NCBI GenBank assembly: GCA_016871915.1
Contig: VHBP01000013.1
Location: forward strand, 1-46,692
From: Gemmatimonadota bacterium
GTDB taxonomy: Bacteria; Gemmatimonadota; Gemmatimonadetes; Gemmatimonadales; Gemmatimonadaceae
Length of the DNA: 46,692 bases
Reading direction: 5' to 3'
Shown: one piece after another, positions 1 to 9,311 of the stretch
Numbering within the stretch: the stretch's first letter is position 1
Layout of the letters: the number at the start of each line of letters is the position of its first letter
Notes under the pieces: model-generated
Told to the model about the DNA's origin: nothing
The model's input: only the letters and a program-made list of their open reading frames with translations
Databases searched by the model: none
Made by a program: the position numbers and the translations under genes

Positions 1-154
1 CGCCGTTCGCGGGGCGCGCGGGAGCGGGCGCGGGCGCCGCAGCCGGGGCGGCACCGGGCGTCGGCGTCGGGGTCGTGGATGGGGTCGAAGGCTGGCAGGC
101 GAGCGCCAACGCCGCGAGCCCACCCAGCCACAGCTTCGGACGAGTCGGGGTCAT
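1..154 (-). CDS. Putative lipoprotein, N-terminal fragment (runs off the left edge)
   Basis: Reading the minus strand from an ATG at 154 gives about 51 residues before the window ends. The start is MTPTRPKLWLGGLAALALAC: a short positively charged n-region, a hydrophobic stretch and a cysteine at residue 20, as in a type II (lipoprotein) signal peptide. The lipobox (ALAC) is slightly atypical because position -3 is Ala. After the cysteine the chain is a low-complexity Pro/Ala/Thr/Ser linker (repeated TP and AP pairs), typical of the flexible tether that follows lipidation. The functional domain is outside the window, so no function can be given. The reading frame stays open to the edge. Confidence 0.6.
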   Translation of the reverse strand, partial: MTPTRPKLWLGGLAALALACQPSTPSTTPTPTPGAAPAAAPAPAPARPANG

Positions 155-221
155 GAGGGGACGAGAGGGTGAAAGAATGCCACGGTCACCATGACCGCGG
201 CGGTGCGACAGACCAACAATC

Positions 222-1463
222 CTATACGCCGTACCGGATGGCGTCGTTGCCGAACCGCTCGCGGACGCGATCGACCGCCCGCGAGACGGCCCGATCCTCG
301 GGGCGCTCCGCGGGCACCGCGGCGGTCGCGGCGTCGGGCACGACCTGCCCACGCGCCGGTGGCGCGAAGAGCCCCAGCTGCTCGGCGTCGGGTCGCGGGA
401 CGAGGCCACCGCACGAGACGCCGATCAATCGGGCCGGGACGGTGCGTGCCTTCCGGAGCCGCGCGAGCAAGGTGATCGCCAGATCGGCGATCGCGCGGTC
501 GCTCTCCACCGCGTCGGCAACGGTCGTGCTCGCGAGCCGCGTGGTGAAGTCGGCGTCCTTGATCTTCACCGTGACCGTGCGCGCCGCGAGGCGCTCGGTG
601 CGAAGCTCGGAGGCGACACGTGCCGCGAGACTCCGCAACGTGACGGCGATCGCCCGCACGTCGCGGATATCGCGATCGAAGGTCGTCTCGCGGCTCACCT
701 GCTTGGCCGGCGCGCGCCCCTCGACCGGGGCCTCATGGCGCCCGAGACACCGCTCCCGCAGCCAGGCGGCAGGGCGTGCCCCGAGCCACCGCGTGAGCGT
801 CCGCGGATCGACGGCGAGGACATCGGGGACCCGCTCGAGTCCGAGCGAGGCGAGCTTGGTCTGGAGCTTGGGCCCGACCCCGGGGATCTCGGCGAGGGCG
901 CAGCCGCGCATGAAGGTCGCCTCATCCCCCTCCGGGACGAGGTGCACGCCATGCCCACCGACCCCCGCTCGCGGCTTCGCCTTCTCGGCGGCGAGCTTGG
1001 CGATCAGCTTCGAAGTGCCACCACCGAGGGAGAGCCAGATCCCCGTCTCGTGATGGACCGTCGCGCGGATGCGCTGCGCGGTCTGCTCGAAGCTCTCGGG
1101 GGCGTAGAGCGCCTCGGTGCCGGAGAGATCGAGATACCACTCGTCGATGCTCGCTGCCTGCACGACCGGGGTGAAGCGCTGGAGCACCGCGCCGATCGCG
1201 CGCGAGGTGGTGGTACAGGCCGCGCGCGGGACGGGGACGCAGAGCGCATCGGGGCAGAGCCGGAGCGCCTGTGCGATCGGCATCGCGGAGCGCACCCCGT
1301 AGGCGCGGGTCTCGTACGAGGCGGAGCAGACCACACCGCGGGAGTTGGGTCGCCCCCCGACGATGAGCAGCGGGGCGCGGCCCGCCCCCTCGGGATCCGC
1401 CATGCGCGCGACGGCGACGAAGAAGGCGTCGGCGTCAGCGAGGAGGATCCGGCGGGGCGTCAT
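222..1463 (-). CDS. dinB: DNA polymerase IV (Y-family translesion polymerase)
   Basis: A 413-residue Y-family polymerase that would copy past damaged template bases. The N-terminal palm motif LLADADAFF (about residues 7-15) carries the first metal-binding aspartate and the aromatic steric-gate pair. The second catalytic motif SIDEWYLDLSG supplies the Asp/Glu pair, with Trp where many DinB proteins have Ala. A helix-hairpin-helix segment (EIPGVGPKLQTKLASLG) and a little-finger domain (KQVSRETTF) follow. Near the C-terminus, QLGLF fits a beta-clamp binding motif and is followed by a tail of about 55 residues. The length is slightly above the usual 350-400. Divergent from aacS, with 32 bp between the two starts. 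ImuB-type inactive polymerases are excluded because the acidic residues are intact. Confidence 0.93.
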   Translation of the reverse strand: MTPRRILLADADAFFVAVARMADPEGAGRAPLLIVGGRPNSRGVVCSASYETRAYGVRSAMPIAQALRLCPDALCVPVPRAACTTTSRAIGAVLQRFTPVVQAASIDEWYLDLSGTEALYAPESFEQTAQRIRATVHHETGIWLSLGGGTSKLIAKLAAEKAKPRAGVGGHGVHLVPEGDEATFMRGCALAEIPGVGPKLQTKLASLGLERVPDVLAVDPRTLTRWLGARPAAWLRERCLGRHEAPVEGRAPAKQVSRETTFDRDIRDVRAIAVTLRSLAARVASELRTERLAARTVTVKIKDADFTTRLASTTVADAVESDRAIADLAITLLARLRKARTVPARLIGVSCGGLVPRPDAEQLGLFAPPARGQVVPDAATAAVPAERPEDRAVSRAVDRVRERFGNDAIRYGV

Positions 1464-1495
1464 GGGAAGAGGAACATACGATAAATTCCTCGGCG

Positions 1496-3547
1496 ATGAC
1501 GGCCCCCGACCTCCCCCTCTGGAACCCGACCCGCGAGGCGGCGGCGGAGAGTGCGCTCGCCCGGTTCTGCTGGACGGTGAGCGCCGTCGACCCGACCGCC
1601 CCCGAGGCCTCAGCCCCGTACGAGGCGTGGCACGCCTGGTCGGTGCGCGAACCCGAGCGGTTCTGGGCGCAGGTCTGGCGGCTGACCGGGGTGATCGCGG
1701 CGCCGCATGGCGAGGGGCCGGGCGCCCCGCCGCCCTGGGAGACGGTGCTGGTCGATGGCGATCGCATGGCGCCCCCGCATGGGGCCGGAGGGCCCCACTG
1801 GTTCCAGGGGGCGCGGCTCAACTTCGCGGAGAACCTCCTGCGGCGGCGCGACGGGGCGACGGCGATCGTCGCGCGCGATGAGCAGGGACGTCGCCGCACC
1901 CTGACGTTCGCCGAGCTCGCCGATGCGGTGCGTCGATTCGCTGGGGCGCTCCGCGCGGCCGGTGTCGCCCCCGGTGACCGGGTGGTGGGATTCCTCCCGA
2001 ACATCCTCGAGGCGGTGATCGGCGCGCTGGGCGCTGCGAGCGTCGGCGCCGTCTGGTCGTCGTGTTCGCCGGACTTCGGGGTGGGCGGGGTGCTCGATCG
2101 CTTCGGACAGATCGCGCCGAAGGTGCTGATCGTCGCCGATGGCTATCACTACGCGGGGAAGCGGATCGACTGCGTGGCGCGCGGCGTGCAGATCGTCGCG
2201 GCGCTGCCGAGCGTGGAGCAGCTGATCGTCGTGTCATTCCTTGGTGATGCGCAGGCGCACGCTGATGTCGCGGCGCAGCTCACGACGGCGGCTCGGTGGG
2301 ACGACTTCCTCGCGCGCGGCGCGGCGGCACCCGAGCGATTCGAACATCTCCCGTTCGATCACCCGCTCTACGTGATGTACAGCTCGGGGACCACGGGGCT
2401 CCCGAAGTGCATGGTGCATGGCGCGGGCGGTACGCTGCTCCAGCATCTCAAGGAGCATCAGCTCCATGTCGATCTGCGCGCCGGGGAGGCGATCTTCTAC
2501 TTCACCACCTGCGGGTGGATGATGTGGAACTGGCTCGTCTCCGCGCTCGCGACGGGTGCGCCGCTCGTGCTCTACGATGGCGCGCCGCTGCCGGAGTCCA
2601 ATCCAGGGATCCTGTGGGACGTGGCGGCGGAGGAGCGCGTGGCCGTCTTCGGGACGAGCGCCAAGTATCTCGCGATGGCGGAGAAGATGGGACTCACCCC
2701 CACGCGCACGCACGATCTTGGCGCGCTCCGCGCGATCCTCTCCACGGGGAGTCCGCTCGCCGAGCATAGCTACGATTATGTGTATCGCGAGGTGCGTCCA
2801 GCGGTGCACCTCGCGAGCATCTCCGGCGGGACCGATATCATCTCCTGCTTCGCGCTGGGGAATCCGATGCTCCCCGTCTGGCGCGGGGAGCTGCAGTGCC
2901 TCGGGCTCGGGATGGCGGTCGAGGTCTGGGATCCCGCGGGGCAGCCGATCGTCGGTGAGGCAGGGGAGTTGGTCTGCACGCGCCCCTTCCCGTCGATGCC
3001 GGTCGCCTTCTGGAACGATCTCGATGGGTCCAAGTACCGAGCGGCCTACTTCGACTTCTTCGATGGGGCTTGGCGCCATGGCGATTGGGTCGAGCGCACC
3101 GTGCACGGCGGGATGATCATCCATGGGCGCAGCGATGCGACGCTCAACCCCGGCGGGGTACGGATCGGGACGGCGGAGATCTATCGGCAGGTGGAGCGGT
3201 TGCCGGAGATCCTCGAGAGCATCGTGATCGGGCAGGAGGTGGGGGAGGGCGCCGATCGTGACGTGCGCATCGTGCTCTTCGTGCGACTCCAGCCGGGGAT
3301 CGTGCTGGACGACGTGCTCCGCGCGCGGATCAAGACCACCATCCGCGAGGCGACGAGCCCGCATCATGTGCCCAAGGTGATCGAGGCGGTCGCCGACATC
3401 CCGCGGACGATCAGCGGGAAAATCTCCGAGATCGCGGTCCGCGAGGTGGTCCATGGGCGGCCGGTCAAGAACACCGAAGCCCTCGCCAACCCCGCCGCAC
3501 TCGACCTCTTCCGCGACCTGCCGGCCCTCCGCCTCCCTATATTGTGA
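1496..3547 (+). CDS. aacS: Acetoacetyl-CoA synthetase (acetoacetate--CoA ligase)
   Basis: ATP-dependent ligase of the ANL superfamily that activates acetoacetate to acetoacetyl-CoA in the cytoplasm. The 683-residue length fits the acetoacetyl-CoA synthetase branch. The phosphate-binding loop YVMYSSGTTGLPK is at about residues 292-304, followed by the family-typical TTCGWMMWNW block. The C-terminal PRTISGK motif carries the adenylation lysine at residue 642. The downstream genes hppD and hmgA degrade tyrosine, whose end products are fumarate and acetoacetate, so this enzyme would recover the acetoacetate. That link is inferred from proximity. The start at 1496 is the first ATG after dinB's divergent start. 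Confidence 0.93.
   Translation: MTAPDLPLWNPTREAAAESALARFCWTVSAVDPTAPEASAPYEAWHAWSVREPERFWAQVWRLTGVIAAPHGEGPGAPPPWETVLVDGDRMAPPHGAGGPHWFQGARLNFAENLLRRRDGATAIVARDEQGRRRTLTFAELADAVRRFAGALRAAGVAPGDRVVGFLPNILEAVIGALGAASVGAVWSSCSPDFGVGGVLDRFGQIAPKVLIVADGYHYAGKRIDCVARGVQIVAALPSVEQLIVVSFLGDAQAHADVAAQLTTAARWDDFLARGAAAPERFEHLPFDHPLYVMYSSGTTGLPKCMVHGAGGTLLQHLKEHQLHVDLRAGEAIFYFTTCGWMMWNWLVSALATGAPLVLYDGAPLPESNPGILWDVAAEERVAVFGTSAKYLAMAEKMGLTPTRTHDLGALRAILSTGSPLAEHSYDYVYREVRPAVHLASISGGTDIISCFALGNPMLPVWRGELQCLGLGMAVEVWDPAGQPIVGEAGELVCTRPFPSMPVAFWNDLDGSKYRAAYFDFFDGAWRHGDWVERTVHGGMIIHGRSDATLNPGGVRIGTAEIYRQVERLPEILESIVIGQEVGEGADRDVRIVLFVRLQPGIVLDDVLRARIKTTIREATSPHHVPKVIEAVADIPRTISGKISEIAVREVVHGRPVKNTEALANPAALDLFRDLPALRLPIL
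3538..3543 (+). promoter_or_regulatory. Candidate -10 element for hppD-hmgA
   Basis: TATATT stands out in the GC-rich end of aacS, about 60 bp before the hppD ATG. No convincing -35 element is visible, so this is a weak call. The same hexamer occurs upstream of the tRNA-Ala gene. Confidence 0.25.
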
Positions 3548-3604
3548 GTCTTGGACCACTCGTCCCTCTGGGGGCGGGTGGGCTCACCCTTTCGGACGAA
3601 CCCT

Positions 3605-4729
3605 ATGGCCACCTCCACTGCCCCTGCGGTCGAGACCGCCCACGACACCTTCCCGATCAACGGGACCGATTACATCGAGCTCTGGGTCGGGAACGCCAAG
3701 CAGTCGCAGCTCTTCTACCGCGCCGTCTTGGGCTTCCAGCTGATCGCCTACCGCGGCCCCGAGACGGGGGTGCGCGACCGCGCCAGCTATGTGCTCGAGC
3801 AGGGGAAGATCCGGCTCGTCCTCACCACCCCGATGGGTCCCGAGGGGGAGGTCGCCGACCATGTGCGCCTCCATGGCGATGGCGTACGCGACATGGCCTT
3901 CTGGGTCGATGATGCGCGCGATGCCTACGCCAAGGCGATCGAGCGGGGCGCGGTCTCGGTGCAGGAGCCGACCGTCCTCTCCGACGCCCATGGCTCGGTG
4001 GTGATCGCCGGGATCCGGACCTACGGCGACACGATCCACTCGATCGTCGAGCGCACGAACTATCGCGGTCCCTTCCTCCCCGGCTTCCGCGCCGCCGACA
4101 ATCCCTTCCACGCCGAGCCGGTGGGGCTCAAGTATGTGGACCACTGCGTGGGGAATGTCGAGCTCGGGAAGATGAACCATTGGGTGGAGTTCTACTCCCG
4201 CGTCCTCGGCTTCTACAATCTCCTCTCCTTCGACGACAAGACGATCTCCACCGAGTATTCGGCGCTGATGTCGAAGGTGATGAGCAACGGGAATGGGCGG
4301 ATCAAGTTCCCGATCAACGAGCCAGCGCAGGGGAAGAAGAAGTCGCAGATCGAGGAGTATCTGGATTTCTATCGTGGCCCGGGCGTGCAGCACATCGCCG
4401 TGGCCACGGACGACATCGTGAAGACGGTGCGGATGCTCAAGGCGCGTGGGCTCGAGTTCCTCAGCATCCCCAAGACGTACTACGAGACGGTGCTCGATCG
4501 CGTGGGGACGATCGACGAGGACATCGCCCCGCTGGCCGAGCTCGGGATCCTCGTCGATCGCGATGACGAGGGGTACCTGCTCCAGATCTTCACCAAGCCG
4601 GTGCAGGATCGCCCGACGCTCTTCTTCGAGATCATCCAGCGCAAGGGCGCGAAGAGCTTCGGCGCGGGGAACTTCAAGGCGCTCTTCGAGAGCCTGGAGC
4701 GCGAGCAGGAACTCCGAGGGAATCTCTGA
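3605..4729 (+). CDS. hppD: 4-Hydroxyphenylpyruvate dioxygenase
   Basis: Non-haem Fe(II) dioxygenase converting 4-hydroxyphenylpyruvate to homogentisate, the second step of tyrosine degradation. Two vicinal-oxygen-chelate (glyoxalase-fold) domains are present. The iron ligands can be placed at His180 (YVDHCVGNV), His263 (GVQHIAVATDD) and Glu342 (FFEIIQRKG). The ATG at 3605 gives 374 residues, near the usual 350-380. An upstream in-frame TTG at 3551 would add 18 residues of poor quality and is rejected. The TGA overlaps the hmgA ATG in an ATGA junction, which indicates translational coupling. Confidence 0.95.
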   Translation: MATSTAPAVETAHDTFPINGTDYIELWVGNAKQSQLFYRAVLGFQLIAYRGPETGVRDRASYVLEQGKIRLVLTTPMGPEGEVADHVRLHGDGVRDMAFWVDDARDAYAKAIERGAVSVQEPTVLSDAHGSVVIAGIRTYGDTIHSIVERTNYRGPFLPGFRAADNPFHAEPVGLKYVDHCVGNVELGKMNHWVEFYSRVLGFYNLLSFDDKTISTEYSALMSKVMSNGNGRIKFPINEPAQGKKKSQIEEYLDFYRGPGVQHIAVATDDIVKTVRMLKARGLEFLSIPKTYYETVLDRVGTIDEDIAPLAELGILVDRDDEGYLLQIFTKPVQDRPTLFFEIIQRKGAKSFGAGNFKALFESLEREQELRGNL

Positions 4730-5910
4730 TGCCGTACTACCACACGCTGGGGCAGATCCCCCGCAAGCGACACATCGCCTTCCGGAAGCCCGACGGGTCC
4801 CTGTATCACGAGCAGCTCGTCGGGATCGAGGGGTTCACGGGGCCGGCGGCGCTCCTCTACCATCTCTACCCACCGACGATGGTGAAGTCGGTCCGCCGCG
4901 TGCGCGAGACGCCGTACGAGGCCGACCCCGACAAGACGCTGCGTCACCGGCACTTCCGCACCGCGCCGATCGCGCGCGGCGGGAGCCCGACCTTGGATCG
5001 CGTCCCGATGCTCTTCAACACCGACATCGCGATGCTCTATGTGGCCCCGGATACGGAAGACGAGCACTTCTACCGGAATGCGCAGGGCGACGAGGTGGTC
5101 TATGTCGCTGAAGGGGAGGGGACGCTCGAGACGCAGTACGGCGACCTCCCCTTCCGGCAGGGGGATTATCTCGTCCTGCATCGCCATATCCTGCATCGGT
5201 ATCGCTTCACCAAGCCGGCCAAGCTCTTGGTGATGGAGAGCCGCGGGCATGTGCGGCCGCCCTCGCGGTATCTAAACGCGGTGGGGCAGTTGGTCGAGGG
5301 TGCGCCCTACTCGGAGCGCGATATCCGCGTGCCGCGCGAGCTCAAGACGCACGACGTAAAGGGCGACTTCCCGATCATCATCAAGCAGTACAATGGGCTC
5401 AACGAGATCGTCCTCGATCATCATCCGCTCGATGTGATCGGGTGGGACGGCCAGTTCTATCCCTGGGCGTTCAATATCCACGATTTCGAGCCGATCGTCG
5501 GCCGCGTGCATCAGCCCCCCCCGGTGCACCAGACGTTCCAGGGCGATGGCTTCGTGATCTGCTCCTTCTGCCCGCGCCCGTACGATTTCCATCCCGAGGC
5601 GATCCCCGCGCCGTACAACCACAGCAATGTGGACTCCGATGAGGTGCTCTTCTACGCCTCGAGCGAGTTCATGAGCCGGAAGGGGATCGAGTATGGGTCG
5701 ATCACGCATCACCCCGATGGGATCCCGCACGGGCCGCACCCGGGTCGCTACGAGGCGAGCATCGGCCAGACGCACACCAACGAGCTCGCGGTGATGATGG
5801 ATTCGTTCCGTCCGCTGAAGGTCGCGAAGGCGATCCTCCCCTACGAGGACCCCAAGTACATGTACAGCTGGGTCGAGGGCGGACAGGGGTTCGCCCCGCC
5901 GACGAGCTGA
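4729..5910 (+). CDS. hmgA: Homogentisate 1,2-dioxygenase
   Basis: Ring-cleaving Fe(II) dioxygenase that turns homogentisate into maleylacetoacetate. The 393-residue cupin protein has the short bacterial architecture. Recognisable segments are EHFYRNAQGDEVVYVAEGEG with DYLVLHRHILHRY in the N-terminal cupin, and PYNHSNVDSDEVLFY with GIPHGPHPG, where the C-terminal metal-binding His and Glu residues are expected. It overlaps hppD by four bases and is followed after four bases by the aminotransferase. No maleylacetoacetate isomerase or fumarylacetoacetase is present in this window, so the later steps must be encoded elsewhere. Confidence 0.95.
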   Translation: MPYYHTLGQIPRKRHIAFRKPDGSLYHEQLVGIEGFTGPAALLYHLYPPTMVKSVRRVRETPYEADPDKTLRHRHFRTAPIARGGSPTLDRVPMLFNTDIAMLYVAPDTEDEHFYRNAQGDEVVYVAEGEGTLETQYGDLPFRQGDYLVLHRHILHRYRFTKPAKLLVMESRGHVRPPSRYLNAVGQLVEGAPYSERDIRVPRELKTHDVKGDFPIIIKQYNGLNEIVLDHHPLDVIGWDGQFYPWAFNIHDFEPIVGRVHQPPPVHQTFQGDGFVICSFCPRPYDFHPEAIPAPYNHSNVDSDEVLFYASSEFMSRKGIEYGSITHHPDGIPHGPHPGRYEASIGQTHTNELAVMMDSFRPLKVAKAILPYEDPKYMYSWVEGGQGFAPPTS

Positions 5911-5914
5911 TGCT

Positions 5915-7093
5915 GTGACGATACGCACCACCCGCCGCTTCGACTCCCTCCCGGTCTATCTCCTCGCCACCATTCCGCAGAAGAAGCGTGAGCTGATCGC
6001 GCGCGGGGTGGATGTCATCGATCTCGGGGCCGGGGATGCCGATCTCCCGGCTCCGCCGGCCGCAGTGGAGGCGCTCGCGCAGGCCGCACATGAGCCCACC
6101 CTGAGTCGCTACGGTTTCGGGCTCGGGCTCCCCGCCTTCCGCGAGGCGGTCTCTCAATGGATGGAGACGCGCTTCGGTCACGCGTTCGATCCCCTCAAGG
6201 AGATCGTCCCGCTGATCGGGAGCAAGGAGGGGCTCGCGCACCTCGCCTTCGCCTACGCACAGCCCGGTGATGCGGTGATCATCCCCGACCCGGGCTACCT
6301 CGCGTACCTCGGCGGGACCCTCCTCAGCGAGGCGGAGCCCTATCTCAATCCGATCACCCCGCGGACGAATTTCCTCGTCGACCTCGACGAGATCCCGTCG
6401 TCCGTTCTCGATCGCACGCGGCTCCTCTATCTCAACTATCCGAACAACCCCACCGCGGCGATCGCCCCGCTCGAGTATCTCGAGAAGGTCGTGGGTATCT
6501 GCCGCCAGCGCGGGATCGTCCTCGTCTACGACAACGCCTATTCGGAGATGACCTTCGACGGCTACGTGGCGCCGAGCATCTTCGATGTGCCGGGGGCGCA
6601 CGATGTGGCGATCGAGTTCCACTCGCTCTCTAAGACGTACAACATGACGGGGTGGCGCTGCGCCTGGGCGGCGGGGAACCCGACGGTCGTCGGGGCGCTC
6701 GCCAAGGTGAAGAGCTTCCTCGACACCGGGCAGTTCATGGCGGTGCAGCGCGCGGGGATCGCCGCGCTCGCCTCGTGGAAGGACTGGGTCCCGGGGAACG
6801 TCGAGATCTTCCGTCAGCGACGCGATGCCACGGTCGCCGCCTTCCGCGCGAACGGGTTCGAGATCGCTGAGGCGCCCAAGGCCTCGATGTATCTCTGGGT
6901 CCCACTCCCGGCCGGCGTTCCCTCGATGGCCTTCCATGAGCGCCTCATGCAGGAGGAGGGGGTCATCGTCCTCGCCGGCTCTGCGCTCGGCGCGGGAGGC
7001 GAGGGGTTCTTCCGCATCTCCTTCATCGCGAGCCCTGAGCGGATCGCCGAGGCGGCGCGTAGAGCGGGCAAGGTGTTGCAGTCGTTCCGGTAG
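5915..7093 (+). CDS. Class I/II PLP-dependent aminotransferase
   Basis: Fold-type I aminotransferase of 392 residues. The PLP lysine is Lys240 in SLSKTYNMTGWR, preceded by the cofactor-contacting YNPxNPT-like stretch (LNYPNNPTAA) and VYDNAYSEM. The SLSKTYNMTGW form is common in LL-diaminopimelate and aspartate aminotransferase relatives, so sequence alone does not settle the substrate. Its position four bases after hmgA, in the same operon as hppD, favours an aromatic (tyrosine to 4-hydroxyphenylpyruvate) role; this is inference. The start is GTG at 5915. An ATG at 5910 is out of frame. Confidence 0.85.
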   Translation: MTIRTTRRFDSLPVYLLATIPQKKRELIARGVDVIDLGAGDADLPAPPAAVEALAQAAHEPTLSRYGFGLGLPAFREAVSQWMETRFGHAFDPLKEIVPLIGSKEGLAHLAFAYAQPGDAVIIPDPGYLAYLGGTLLSEAEPYLNPITPRTNFLVDLDEIPSSVLDRTRLLYLNYPNNPTAAIAPLEYLEKVVGICRQRGIVLVYDNAYSEMTFDGYVAPSIFDVPGAHDVAIEFHSLSKTYNMTGWRCAWAAGNPTVVGALAKVKSFLDTGQFMAVQRAGIAALASWKDWVPGNVEIFRQRRDATVAAFRANGFEIAEAPKASMYLWVPLPAGVPSMAFHERLMQEEGVIVLAGSALGAGGEGFFRISFIASPERIAEAARRAGKVLQSFR

Positions 7094-7118
7094 GTCCCCC
7101 TTTCTCCGGAGTCCTCAC

Positions 7119-9269
7119 GTGATCCGTCGTCTCCTCGTCGCCGCGCTCGTGGCGTTCGTCCCGGTCTCGCTCTTCGCGCAGCCGCGCGCCATGCAACTCG
7201 CCGATTGGTATAAGGTCACCACCGTCTCGCAGCCGGCGATGGCGCCCGATGGTGGGCGGATCGCCTTCACCGTGGTCACGGTGAACGAGAAGGAGAACAA
7301 GCGGCATCAGGAGGTCTGGGTGGTGCCGGCAGCGGGGGGTGACCCGGTGCGCTTCACCGCGCCGGGCTATGAGAGCTCGAGCCCGCGCTTCTCGCCCGAT
7401 GGGAAGTATCTCCTCTTCTCGTCCAATCGGCCCGGTGGGACGAGCGGGGCGGGGAACACCTGGGCGATCCGGATGGACGTTCCCGGGGGTGAGGCGACGC
7501 AGCTGACCGACTATCCGAGCGGCTCGTGGCCGCGCGACGGCAAGTTCGCCATCTTCGCCGCCCCGGTGACCGAAGACAGTGCGGCAGTGCGCGGCAACGG
7601 CACCGACCCCCTCGCGCGGATGCAGCCCATGGCGCGTCCGCCGTTCGGCGCGATCACCAAGCCCGCCGACCCGGCGCGCTTCGATGGCCGCCACATCCTC
7701 GACGCTCGCTATAAGGCCAATGGACAGGGGTTCGTCCCCAGCGCACGCCAGGCGCGCGTGATCCGTCCGCAGCAGCTCTTCACGCAAACGCCGGGCACCA
7801 AGCGCGCGGCGCTCACGAACACCGCCTATTCGCATCGCTCGCCGGTGGTCTCGCCCGATGGCAAGACGATCGCCTTCATCGCTGACGTCTCCTTGCGGCC
7901 GGACAGCGTGGTCACCGCGATCAACGATTCACTCGCGCTCCTGCCGTACGACGCCGCGCGCGACGAGCGGGAACGGAACGACGCCGACATCTATGTGATC
8001 CCCGTCTCGGGTAGCGTACCACGGAAGGTCGTCACCCTCATGGGGACCGAGTCCGACCTCACCTGGTCCCCCGACGGGAAGCAACTCGCCTTCGTCCATC
8101 GCCCGGGGCGGATGGCGCAGGGGGTGCTGACGGTCGTCGATGTCGCCAACGGCACCACGCGCGTCCTCACCCCCAACTGGCGCTATGAGCCGGCGGGGAT
8201 GGAGTGGCTCCCGAACGGTGACCTTGCGATGTGGGCCGAGATCGGGGGGTCGAGCGCATTGCATCTCGTCAATCTGCGCACCGGCGTGATGCGAGAGGTG
8301 CTCGGCGGACGGCGCAAGATCAGCGGCTTCACCTTCAATGCCGCCGGGACCACCGTCGCGTATGTCTCGACGAGCGTCACCAAGCCGACCGAGCTCTTCA
8401 TCGCCAGCGCGGACGGGAAGGGGGAACGGAAGCTCACCGCATTCAATGATTCGCTGAATGCGCAGGTCGCCTGGTCGGACGCGGAGCGGCTCACCTATCG
8501 CATGGCGCGTCGTGCGGGGTCGCGGGATAGTCTTGAGATCGAAGGCTGGCTGATGAAGCCCTTCGGGTACCAGGCGGGGACGAAGTATCCCCTCGTGCTG
8601 TACATCCACGGTGGCCCGCACAGCCAGTACGGCGAGCAGTGGTTCGACGAGACGCAGAACCTCGCCGCCGCGGGCTTCATGGTGCTCTACACCAATCCGC
8701 GCGGCTCGAGCGGATATGGGGCAGACTTCACCTACGACACGCGTGGGCGTTGGTTCGCCGAGGATTACGAGGATCTGATGAAGGCGGTCGATGTCGCCGC
8801 CGCGCGGCCCGATGTCGATTCCACCCGGATGGGCGTGACCGGCGGATCGTACGGCGGCGTCATGACCGCGTGGGTGACGGTGAAGACGCAGCGCTTCAAG
8901 GCGGCGCAGGCCGACCGGATGATCGCCAACTGGTGGTCATGGTACGGCACGAGCGACGCGCAGGGGCTGACGGAGTTCGAGTTCTACGGTCGCCCGTGGG
9001 ACAACCCCGTCATGTACGACACCCTCTCGCCGATCCGCTATGTGCGGGCGGTGAAGACCCCGACCTTCATCCTTCAGTCTGAGGAAGACCACCGCACCCC
9101 GATGACCGATGCGGAGCAGTGGTTCGCCGCACTCAAGCGGCAGGGGACCCCGGTGGAGTTCGTGCGCTACCCGCGCTCGACCCACGACCTCTCACGGACG
9201 GGTGAGCCCTGGCTCCTTGTGGATCGCCTCGGGCGACTCCGCGATTGGTTCGGTCACTGGCTCAGGTGA
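7119..9269 (+). CDS. Secreted S9-family serine peptidase (acylaminoacyl/dipeptidyl peptidase type)
   Basis: Exported serine peptidase of 716 residues, probably releasing short peptides or dipeptides outside the cytoplasm. The GTG at 7119 opens a clean signal peptide (MIRRLLVAALVAFVPVSLFAQ). The frame stays open upstream into the aminotransferase, but that part is a shadow. A beta-propeller-like region with WSPDGK/FSPDGK repeats spans about residues 40-440, followed by an alpha/beta-hydrolase domain. The catalytic triad is Ser577 (GGSYGG), Asp657 (SEEDHRTP) and His689 (STHDLS), and the oxyanion HGGP motif is present. The exact S9 subfamily (S9B or S9C) cannot be fixed by eye. Confidence 0.9.
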   Translation: MIRRLLVAALVAFVPVSLFAQPRAMQLADWYKVTTVSQPAMAPDGGRIAFTVVTVNEKENKRHQEVWVVPAAGGDPVRFTAPGYESSSPRFSPDGKYLLFSSNRPGGTSGAGNTWAIRMDVPGGEATQLTDYPSGSWPRDGKFAIFAAPVTEDSAAVRGNGTDPLARMQPMARPPFGAITKPADPARFDGRHILDARYKANGQGFVPSARQARVIRPQQLFTQTPGTKRAALTNTAYSHRSPVVSPDGKTIAFIADVSLRPDSVVTAINDSLALLPYDAARDERERNDADIYVIPVSGSVPRKVVTLMGTESDLTWSPDGKQLAFVHRPGRMAQGVLTVVDVANGTTRVLTPNWRYEPAGMEWLPNGDLAMWAEIGGSSALHLVNLRTGVMREVLGGRRKISGFTFNAAGTTVAYVSTSVTKPTELFIASADGKGERKLTAFNDSLNAQVAWSDAERLTYRMARRAGSRDSLEIEGWLMKPFGYQAGTKYPLVLYIHGGPHSQYGEQWFDETQNLAAAGFMVLYTNPRGSSGYGADFTYDTRGRWFAEDYEDLMKAVDVAAARPDVDSTRMGVTGGSYGGVMTAWVTVKTQRFKAAQADRMIANWWSWYGTSDAQGLTEFEFYGRPWDNPVMYDTLSPIRYVRAVKTPTFILQSEEDHRTPMTDAEQWFAALKRQGTPVEFVRYPRSTHDLSRTGEPWLLVDRLGRLRDWFGHWLR

Positions 9270-9278
9270 TCGCGCGCT

Positions 9279-9293
9279 GATCCCGATGGGATC
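9279..9293. terminator. Small convergent hairpin
   Basis: GATCCC, a three-base loop, then GGGATC, lying between the convergent S9 peptidase and amidohydrolase genes. The stem is short and no T-run follows, so function as a terminator is uncertain. Confidence 0.25.
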
Positions 9294-9311
9294 GACGGCG
9301 GGGCGGGTGTG

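Noticed and set aside
222-1463. Y-family gene as ImuB of a mutasome cassette
   Set aside because: No imuA or dnaE2 next to it, and the catalytic acidic residues that ImuB lacks are intact.
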